From: Minisyncoccota bacterium
GTDB taxonomy: Bacteria; Patescibacteriota; Minisyncoccia; Minisyncoccales; GWA2-38-27
Direction: 5' to 3'
Assembly (NCBI GenBank): GCA_028717605.1
Contig: JAQUNM010000015.1
Coordinates: 1 to 11,891, forward strand
Length of the DNA stretch: 11,891 nt
Shown here: piece by piece, positions 1-4,929 of the stretch
How the letters are laid out: each line of letters starts with the position of its first letter
Position numbering within the stretch: the stretch's first letter is position 1
Translations under genes and position numbers: made by a program
The notes under the pieces: model-generated
The model's database searches: none
Seen by the model: the letters and a program-made list of their open reading frames with translations, nothing else
What the model was told of the DNA's origin: nothing

Positions 1-45
1 TATCTAATTAACGTAAATTAACTATAAATACTAGCCTATATTAGA

Positions 46-68
46 ACTTGTTTTATCATAAAACAAGT
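46..68. terminator. Perfect 10-bp hairpin, possible weak terminator
   Basis: Positions 46-55 (ACTTGTTTTA) are the exact reverse complement of 59-68, with a 3-base loop. It lies 14 bases past the stop of the minus-strand gene ending at 83. The stem is AT-rich, and no clean T run follows on the minus strand, while the plus-strand side is T-rich but interrupted. It could be a weak terminator or simply an inverted repeat. Confidence 0.35.
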
Positions 69-82
69 ATTTAAATTTATTT

Positions 83-550
83 TTAATTTTTAATAAAATT
101 ATTTAAAAGTTTTAAGTATTTTTCTTGCTCTTCTTGACATATCCAGTTTTCTCCTAAGGGGGTAAGTTTTTCATTTTTTATAAGATCTGTTGTTTTGTTA
201 AAATAAAATCCACTGGGAGTACATATAAACATCCAAATTAACTTCCATCTTTTTTGTATCTTATTAGCAGTCTTTTTTAATTCTTCTATATTCACTCTTG
301 ATCTATATTTTACTTCAATAAGAAATACTTCTTTTCTATTTTGAGAAACTAATGCAAAATCTGGTGCGCTTCTTATGTTGTCAATCACTTCTTGATAATC
401 TGCTTCAGACGCATATTGTGCAAGCTCTGGGATCATTCTTTCATAACCAAAAGGAATAACAATAAAACTCCCCTCTTCTTTAAACATTTGATCGAAAATA
501 ATCTCCCCTATTTTTCCCTTTATAAAATTCTTTGTAAAATCTTTTTGCAT
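83..550 (-). CDS. PD-(D/E)XK nuclease-like protein
   Basis: A 155-residue protein that I do not recognise as a named family, but it shows the layout of the PD-(D/E)XK nuclease fold. An N-terminal helix carries KGKIGE (residues 11-16, candidate acidic residue E16). P63-D64 lies in a SAPDFALV strand, and E79-V80-K81 follows in FLIEVKYR. The D64...E79-x-K81 spacing fits a metal-binding catalytic triad; the next part (residues 102-117, WKLIWMFICTPSGFYF) looks like the later core strands. There is no membrane segment or signal peptide. The short length and lack of an added domain resemble stand-alone restriction-like or Holliday-junction-resolvase-like enzymes, so it may act on DNA, but the substrate is unknown. 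It is preceded by tRNA-Gln on the same strand across about 100 bases; no clear promoter or Shine-Dalgarno site was seen before the ATG. Fold assignment is moderate, function open. Confidence 0.7.
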   Translation of the reverse strand: MQKDFTKNFIKGKIGEIIFDQMFKEEGSFIVIPFGYERMIPELAQYASEADYQEVIDNIRSAPDFALVSQNRKEVFLIEVKYRSRVNIEELKKTANKIQKRWKLIWMFICTPSGFYFNKTTDLIKNEKLTPLGENWICQEEQEKYLKLLNNFIKN

Positions 551-652
551 ATTATTTTTACATTTTTTCGATAGTTTTTGTCTTTTCTTTCATAGGTTCA
601 TCTATTTTTCTTTATTCTACTAAAAAAATGACGACTTTTTGGACTTAACCAA

Positions 653-723
653 CTGCCGGGCCTGGATTCGAACCAAGATAACATTCTCCAGAGGAATGCG
701 TCCTACCATTAGACGACCCGGCA
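653..723 (-). tRNA. tRNA-Gln(CUG)
   Basis: The minus strand folds into a full 71-base cloverleaf. The 7-bp acceptor is TGCCGGG/CCCGGCA, the D arm GTCT-AATGGTA-GGAC, the anticodon stem CATTC/GAATG with loop CTCTGGA (anticodon CTG), the variable loop TTAT, and the T arm CTTGG-TTCGAAT-CCAGG. The U1-A72 pair and G73 discriminator are known glutamine identity features and support the call. CCA is not encoded (the 3' flank reads GTTG), so a CCA-adding enzyme is needed. Base 37 is G, less common for Gln. It starts 3 bases after the ftsX stop codon, so it is probably co-transcribed with ftsX and cut out by RNase P. Confidence 0.9.
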
Positions 724-726
724 AAA

Positions 727-1668
727 CTAAACTTCTAAATATTTCCTTATAGCTATAATACTAGAGAATATTCCCAAACCTATTCCTGCTCCAAATTGAA
801 GTAAAACTATTGACCAAAAATTATTAGTAAATAAGTTAAAAATAGAAATTTCAGGAATAAAAAATTGTACTCTAGTGTCAAAACCATAAGACAAAAGAAG
901 AGTTATTAAAAGAGCAGCTAAAGCAGCTATTCCTCCTACAATTATACCCTGGATTAAAAAAGGTCCTCTAACAAACCAATTAGATGCTCCCACTAGTTTC
1001 ATTACTTTTATTTCTTCGGTTAAAGAATAAATTCCCATTTTAATGGTGTTGAAACCAACCAGAAAACCTATCATTCCTAGAATAAAAATGAAAATAAAAA
1101 GGGTGCTTTTAATACTTTCGTTCAATGAAGCTACTGTTTCTATAACTGTTCTTCTTTCAAAAAAATCAATGTTGTCAATTAAAGTAGCGTAAGGAGAAGC
1201 TTCTAGATATTCAGCTATTTGTTCATATTTATCTATTTCAGTTGCTTTAATGCTTAAAGAGGCCACAAAAGGATTAAATCCTATTTCTTTTAAAGATTCC
1301 ATTATAACAGGGTTGTCTTTGTGTCTTTGTTCAAAAGCATCTAAGGCTTGCTCTTTAGAAATATACTCTATTTCTTTTATGTCTGGATTTTCTTTAATTG
1401 ATTCTTTAATACTCAAAACATCTTCTCCTAAAACATATTCTTTGAAATAAACAGAAATATCTATTTTTTCTTCAAATCCTTGAATTAAAATATCAGCTGT
1501 TGGTCTTAACAAAAACAAAAAAGTTAAAAGAATCAAAACTAAAATCATTATAAAAACAGTGGCTAGGCTTAAACCAATATTTCTAGAAAATGACTTATAA
1601 CCTGCTTGGATAACTCTTTTTAATGAATTAAACATATATTTATAATATAAATCTTCCTCTTTGTTCAT
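727..1668 (-). CDS. ftsX: Cell division protein FtsX (ABC transporter-like permease)
   Basis: FtsX is the membrane half of the FtsEX complex, which uses ATP hydrolysis by FtsE to switch on peptidoglycan hydrolases at the division site. The 313-residue protein has the FtsX layout: a short cytoplasmic N-terminus, TM1 (about 32-54), a large extracytoplasmic loop (55-186, with the family-like NPFVASL at 132-138), then TM2 (187-209), TM3 (236-260) and TM4 (284-307). The EEIKVMKLVGAS segment at 218-229, between TM2 and TM3, is a strong FtsX/MacB-type signature. It overlaps ftsE by 29 bases if the first ATG (1668) is used. A second ATG at 1635 would give MFNSLKR..., closer to typical FtsX N-termini and leaving about 4 bases between the ftsE stop and the start; this is a likely alternative. 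The gene ends 3 bases before tRNA-Gln. Confidence 0.95.
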   Translation of the reverse strand: MNKEEDLYYKYMFNSLKRVIQAGYKSFSRNIGLSLATVFIMILVLILLTFLFLLRPTADILIQGFEEKIDISVYFKEYVLGEDVLSIKESIKENPDIKEIEYISKEQALDAFEQRHKDNPVIMESLKEIGFNPFVASLSIKATEIDKYEQIAEYLEASPYATLIDNIDFFERRTVIETVASLNESIKSTLFIFIFILGMIGFLVGFNTIKMGIYSLTEEIKVMKLVGASNWFVRGPFLIQGIIVGGIAALAALLITLLLSYGFDTRVQFFIPEISIFNLFTNNFWSIVLLQFGAGIGLGIFSSIIAIRKYLEV

Positions 1669-2338
1669 CCCTAATTACTTTGCCTTCTTCTAGGGTAATT
1701 ACTCTTTTTTTTAAAATATTAATTAATTCTCTATCGTGGGTAGCTAAAATAACAGTTGTTCCCATTTCGTATATTTTGTTTAAAAGTCTAATTATTTCAA
1801 ATGTATTATATGGATCTAAGTTACCAGTTGGTTCATCGGCTAAAATAACATCTGGGCGATGAACCAAAGCTCGAGCTATGGCTACTCTTTGTTTTTCTCC
1901 ACCTGAAAGTTCACTGGGAAAATTATAAGCCCTGTTTTTTAAACCAACAATTTCTAAAACTTGAGAAACTTCCCAAGAAATTTCTTCATCTTTTTTTCCC
2001 ATAATTTCCAAAACATAAGCAATGTTTTCATAGGTTGTTTTTTTGGGAAAAAGTTTATAATCTTGAAAAACCACCCCTACCTTTCTTCTCAAATAAGGAA
2101 TTTGGAATCTTTTTAATTTAGAAATATCTTTACTGTCAAAAAAAATCTTACCTTTAGTTGGTCTTTCTTCAGCTATAATTAATTTTAAAAGAGTAGTTTT
2201 ACCAGCACCCGATCTTCCAACTAAAGAAACGAATTCTTTTCTATCAACAGAAAAAGAAACATTATCTAAGGCAATAGTAGGTGGACCTGATTTCTGCCTA
2301 GAAGAATATATTTTGCTAACTTGATGTAAGGCTATCAT
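1640..2338 (-). CDS. ftsE: Cell division ATP-binding protein FtsE
   Basis: The ABC-type ATPase partner of FtsX, at the inner face of the membrane, energising control of septal peptidoglycan hydrolysis. At 232 residues it is the usual FtsE length. Motifs appear in order: Walker A GRSGAGKT (41-48), Q-loop at Q92 in VFQDYKLF, ABC signature LSGGEKQ (144-150), Walker B VILADEP with catalytic E169, D-loop TGNLD, and the switch histidine H201 in LATHD. All catalytic residues are present. Its ATG overlaps the prfB stop by 4 bases (ATGA), and its end overlaps ftsX, so prfB-ftsE-ftsX look translationally coupled. prfB next to ftsEX is an order also known from Firmicutes and Actinobacteria. Confidence 0.97.
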   Translation of the reverse strand: MIALHQVSKIYSSRQKSGPPTIALDNVSFSVDRKEFVSLVGRSGAGKTTLLKLIIAEERPTKGKIFFDSKDISKLKRFQIPYLRRKVGVVFQDYKLFPKKTTYENIAYVLEIMGKKDEEISWEVSQVLEIVGLKNRAYNFPSELSGGEKQRVAIARALVHRPDVILADEPTGNLDPYNTFEIIRLLNKIYEMGTTVILATHDRELINILKKRVITLEEGKVIRDEQRGRFIL

Positions 2339-3421
2339 TTTATTCTAATTTCTTGTTTTATAAACTCATCTAAATTACCATCTAAAACATACTCTGGATC
2401 TTTGATTTCTAAATTTGTTCTTAGATCTTTTACTTGTTTGTAAGGGTGCAAAACATATGATCTTATTTGATTCCCCCAGCTCGCTGAAATATTATCTCCT
2501 TTTATTTGTTTTAATTCTGCTTTTTCTTTTTCTTTTTGTCTTTGATAAAGCTTAGCGTATAAAATATCCATTGCTTTTTGTCTGTTCATTAATTGAGATC
2601 TTTCTGACTGGGACCCCACAACTATATTAGTGGGCAAATGAATAATTCTTACTGCTGTTTCTCTTTTATTTACATTTTGGCCTCCTGGACCTGATGCTTT
2701 TAATGATTCTATTTTAATATGTTCTGGTTTAATTTCAAGTTCTTTCTTATCTTTTTCTTGTAATTGAGGTAAAACTTCTACTAAAGCAAAAGAAGTATGT
2801 CTTAACTTTTTAGCCGAAAAAGGAGAAATTCTGACTAATCTATGAACTCCTGTTTCTTTTTTTAAAAGACCGTAAGCTGGTTTTCCCTTGACTTCTAAGA
2901 TGGCTGACTTAATTCCTATTCTTCCTTCTGGTCCGACTCCTTCTCCAAAAGACTGATCCAAAACAGTAGTTTGGAATCCTTTTTTCTCAGCATATCTTTG
3001 AAACATTCGCAAAAGCATAGTTGCCCAGTCTTGAGAATCAACTCCCCCTGCTCCAGAAAAAATTTGTAAAATAGCATTATTTTTATCGTACTTACCGGAT
3101 AAAAAGGTTTCTAATTCTTTGTCTTTAATCTTTTTGTCCAGTTCATTAATTCTCTGCTGTAATTCTTCCCCTGAGTCTAATAACTGATAAAGTTCTTTTA
3201 GGTCTTTGTTTTCTTTTTCTATTTCTTGAAAAAATTTAATATCTTGAGATAAATCATTAATGTCTTGCATTATTTTACCTGCTCTTTCTTGATCTGTCCA
3301 AAAATCATTTTTTAAAGATTCTTTTTCTAACTCTTCTAGTTTTTTTTTCTTTTTAGCCAAGTCAAAGACAGTCCATCAAGTGATGGATTCTGTTTTGAAT
3401 ATTTTGGATTTGCTCTTGCAT
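2335..3421 (-). CDS. prfB: Peptide chain release factor 2 (RF2), +1 programmed frameshift
   Basis: RF2 reads UGA and UAA stop codons in the ribosomal A site and triggers peptide release. The main frame (2335-3360) encodes the helical domain 1, the RF2-specific tripeptide SPF (about 199-201 of the full protein) and the catalytic GGQ loop in SGPGGQNVNKR (GGQ about 246-248). All are close to the E. coli positions 205-207 and 250-252. This frame has no ATG, only a TTG at 3360. Just upstream, ATG at 3421 opens a 19-codon leader (MQEQIQNIQNRIHHLMDCL) that ends in CTT TGA C; a +1 slip gives L-D-L-A-K-K, joining the main frame and producing about 361 residues (E. coli RF2 is 365). The leader aligns with the missing RF2 N-terminus (NRIQDL versus NRIHHL). 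Thus 2335-3360 alone is an incomplete gene model. No Shine-Dalgarno site precedes the ATG, 30 bases downstream of tRNA-Thr. Confidence 0.95.
3361..3367 (-). promoter_or_regulatory. RF2 autoregulatory +1 frameshift site (CTT TGA C)
   Basis: On the minus strand CTT (3367-3365) is followed by an in-frame TGA (3364-3362) and then C (3361). This is the conserved bacterial prfB slip sequence: when RF2 is scarce the ribosome pauses at UGA and slips forward by one base, restoring RF2 synthesis. The preceding codon is TGT. The AGGGGG-type anti-16S stimulator known from E. coli is not evident: the matching place reads ATGGAC, offering only a short GGA match. Confidence 0.9.
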
Positions 3422-3451
3422 ATTAATAATTTAACATAAAATAAATTTAAA

Positions 3452-3523
3452 AGCCAGCAAAAGGATTTGAACCTTTGGTCTTCTCTTTACGAAAGAGCTG
3501 CTCTACCACTGAGCTATGCTGGC
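3452..3523 (-). tRNA. tRNA-Thr(CGU)
   Basis: A 72-base cloverleaf on the minus strand: acceptor GCCAGCA/TGCTGGC, D arm GCTC-AGTGGTA-GAGC, anticodon arm GCTCT/AGAGA with loop TTCGTAA (anticodon CGT), variable loop AGACC, T arm AAAGG-TTCAAAT-CCTTT, discriminator T. The G27-A43 mismatch next to CGT also occurs in E. coli thrW, so it is not damage. CCA is not encoded (flank TTTAAAT). The first 10 bases overlap the end of the mscS-like gene: that gene's last two codons and stop (CCA GCA TAG) lie inside the acceptor stem and the two bases after it. Confidence 0.94.
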
Positions 3524-4347
3524 TTATGAACAACCATCTGGGGAAAAGGAATTTCAATCCCATTTTTATCAAAAGCTATTTTAATTCTTTTTCTTAATTC
3601 GCCGGTTACCGCCCATTGATGAATTGGTTGAGTTTCTCCCAAAATTTTAATAATAATAGCTGAATCAGCAAAATTATCTACTCTTAAAAATTGGGGAGGT
3701 TTTAAAATATATTCTTTCCACTCAGGGTCTTTAGCTAAATCATTACCAACTTTATTAATTACTAAAATAACTTTTTCTAAATCAGATTTATATGAAATAC
3801 CTATGTTTAAATTAACTCGACTAAATTTTTTAGAAAGATTATTAACTTGATGTATTTCTCCATGAGGAATATGGTGAGCCCCTCCATCTAAATCTCTAAC
3901 TGTAGTCATCCTTAGGGTAATATCTTCGACTATTCCACAAACACTACCAATACTAACTACGTCTCCTATTCTATATTGATTCTCTATAATAATAAAAAAC
4001 CCAGATATTAAGTCTTTAATTAAATATTGACCACCAAAACCAAAAGCCACTCCAGCTACCCCAACGGCTGCCAGTAATGGAGCAACAGCAAAACCAAGCT
4101 CTTGAATTACCATTATAATAGAAAAAATAATAATTAAAAGATTTAAAAATGTAGAAAAAATACGTATTAAAGTATTTTCTCTTTTCTTTTCAGCTGCTTT
4201 AGAGGTGAAAGCATCAGAAACTATTAGTCTTTTAATTAATTTTTCAATAAAAACAATAGAAAATTTCTTTAATAAAAAAGCAACGATAATTATTGTCAAA
4301 ATCTTTAATCCATGAACTAAGAGCCAATTTAATATTTCTTGTAACAT
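3514..4347 (-). CDS. Small-conductance mechanosensitive channel, MscS family
   Basis: An inner-membrane channel that opens under membrane tension to release solutes on osmotic downshock. At 277 residues it is near E. coli MscS (286). TM1 spans about 12-34, TM2 about 62-82, and the pore helix TM3 starts near 88 with the Ala/Gly-rich stretch AAVGVAGVAFGFGGQ (93-107), followed by the kinked TM3b (111-124). The soluble beta domain begins at YRIGDVVSIG (125-134), continues through GIVEDITLRMTTVRDLDG and the conserved IPHGEI (160-165), and leads to the C-terminal alpha/beta domain. The stop codon lies inside tRNA-Thr, so RNase P cutting of the tRNA 5' end would remove the final codons and stop from this mRNA. 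The start at 4347 has no obvious Shine-Dalgarno site. MscS paralogues are common, so no exact symbol is given. Confidence 0.93.
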   Translation of the reverse strand: MLQEILNWLLVHGLKILTIIIVAFLLKKFSIVFIEKLIKRLIVSDAFTSKAAEKKRENTLIRIFSTFLNLLIIIFSIIMVIQELGFAVAPLLAAVGVAGVAFGFGGQYLIKDLISGFFIIIENQYRIGDVVSIGSVCGIVEDITLRMTTVRDLDGGAHHIPHGEIHQVNNLSKKFSRVNLNIGISYKSDLEKVILVINKVGNDLAKDPEWKEYILKPPQFLRVDNFADSAIIIKILGETQPIHQWAVTGELRKRIKIAFDKNGIEIPFPQMVVHKPA

Positions 4348-4386
4348 ATATTCTAAAATAACATATTATCCCTAAAAATCAAATCA

Positions 4387-4457
4387 AGCGAGGTACGGGA
4401 ATCGAACCCGCTTTTCAACCTTGGGAAGGTTACGTAATACCATTATACCAACCTCGC
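4387..4457 (-). tRNA. tRNA-Gly(CCC)
   Basis: A 71-base minus-strand cloverleaf: acceptor GCGAGGT/ACCTCGC, D arm GTAT-AATGGTA-TTAC (last pair T-T), anticodon stem TAACC/GGTTG with loop TTCCCAA (anticodon CCC), variable loop AAAA, T arm GCGGG-TTCGATT-CCCGT, discriminator T as in bacterial tRNA-Gly. CCA is not encoded (flank TTGATTT). Its first base directly follows the TAG stop of the FtsB-like gene with no spacer, implying one shared transcript; mscS begins 40 bases further on. Confidence 0.94.
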
Positions 4458-4814
4458 CTACTTAAAAAGCCATTTAAAATCCCAAAAACTTGTTTTCTTT
4501 TCTTCTTCCTCCTCTTCTTGTTCTAGTTCTTGAATTACAACTACTTGTTCTCCTGGTTTAACTAAACTTAATTGTTCTCTAGCTATTCTTTCTAAGTACT
4601 CTTGAGTATAAATTCCATCTATTTTTTCCTCTAACTCTTTCTTTTTATCTTCTAGCTCTTTCTTTTTGTCTTCTAATTGTCCAATTATAGAAGAAAGTTC
4701 TGCTCTTTTCCTATAGATTCTTAAATTATTCAAGAATAAAAAAACAACGATTAAGAGTAAAATTAAACAAGTCAGAATTGTGTTTAGAGTAATTTGTTTT
4801 TTCTTATTTTTCAT
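4458..4814 (-). CDS. Septum formation initiator family protein (FtsB/DivIC-like)
   Basis: A small bitopic membrane protein of the FtsB/DivIC family, which in other bacteria bridges early and late divisome proteins together with FtsL and FtsQ/DivIB. The 118 residues show a lysine-rich cytoplasmic N-terminus (MKNKKKQ), one TM helix (about 10-29), an extracytoplasmic coiled coil (about 34-66) and the family segment YTQEYLERIAREQLSLVKPG (69-88) followed by EQVVVI. The coiled coil holds two copies of the heptad LEDKKKE (47-60), seen at DNA level as a 21-base tandem repeat. A glutamate run (about 98-105) precedes a Trp/Phe-rich end (SFWDFKWLFK). The TAG stop touches tRNA-Gly. Nearness to murJ and ftsEX fits a cell-envelope role. 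FtsB, DivIC and FtsL-like proteins are hard to tell apart by sequence, so no symbol is given. Confidence 0.87.
   Translation of the reverse strand: MKNKKKQITLNTILTCLILLLIVVFLFLNNLRIYRKRAELSSIIGQLEDKKKELEDKKKELEEKIDGIYTQEYLERIAREQLSLVKPGEQVVVIQELEQEEEEEEKKTSFWDFKWLFK
4635..4676 (-). repeat. 21-base tandem repeat in the FtsB-like coiled coil
   Basis: Plus-strand positions 4635-4655 and 4656-4676 are two adjacent 21-base units (CTCTTTCTTTTT-N-TCTTCTA-N) that differ at 2 bases. Each encodes one coiled-coil heptad, so copy number could change by slippage without breaking the reading frame. Confidence 0.85.
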
Positions 4815-4828
4815 GTTATATAAAGAAT

Positions 4829-4921
4829 ATGAATAGAAAAGTAGCTAAAATTATTTTAATCTGTGTCGTTTCTATAATCGTCCTTAGTATGTTAATGACC
4901 AGCTTAATGTCTTTATTTTAA
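4829..4921 (+). CDS. Possible 30-residue single-pass membrane peptide
   Basis: A short open frame on the plus strand, between two minus-strand genes: ATG at 4829, TAA at 4919-4921. The N-terminus MNRKVAK is basic and is followed by about 23 hydrophobic residues (IILICVVSIIVLSMLMTSL...) ending in LF. It nearly fills the 115-base gap between the FtsB-like gene and lepA, ending 8 bases before the convergent lepA stop. A basic start plus one TM helix and almost nothing else is the layout of known mini-proteins such as Prli42 of Firmicutes; this is a likeness of shape, not evidence of homology. A weak AAAGA stands a few bases before ATG. AT-rich DNA gives hydrophobic ORFs by chance, so it needs conservation to be accepted. 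Confidence 0.45.
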   Translation: MNRKVAKIILICVVSIIVLSMLMTSLMSLF

Positions 4922-4929
4922 CATTTATC

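Noticed and set aside
392..574. A 60-residue plus-strand open frame over the nuclease-like gene start
   Set aside because: It has no ribosome site and a Phe/Ile-rich chance composition, and it overlaps the better supported minus-strand protein.
624..643. A5/T5 hairpin downstream of tRNA-Gln as a terminator
   Set aside because: The stem is A-T pairs only, too weak to call an intrinsic terminator in DNA this AT-rich.
1250..1862. Plus-strand open frames inside ftsX and ftsE
   Set aside because: They are shadows of well-supported genes with intact ABC and FtsX motifs; they have no independent signals.
3362..3364. In-frame TGA in the prfB leader as UGA=glycine recoding
   Set aside because: Reading through in frame does not lead into the RF2 frame, several genes end in TGA, and RF2 is present; the +1 slip explains the data.
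3452..3523. G27-A43 mismatch as a sign of a tRNA-Thr pseudogene
   Set aside because: The same mismatch occurs in functional E. coli tRNA-Thr(CGU); all other stems are intact.
4635..4676. Repeat units as a CRISPR-like array
   Set aside because: The two copies are directly adjacent with no spacers and encode coiled-coil heptads.
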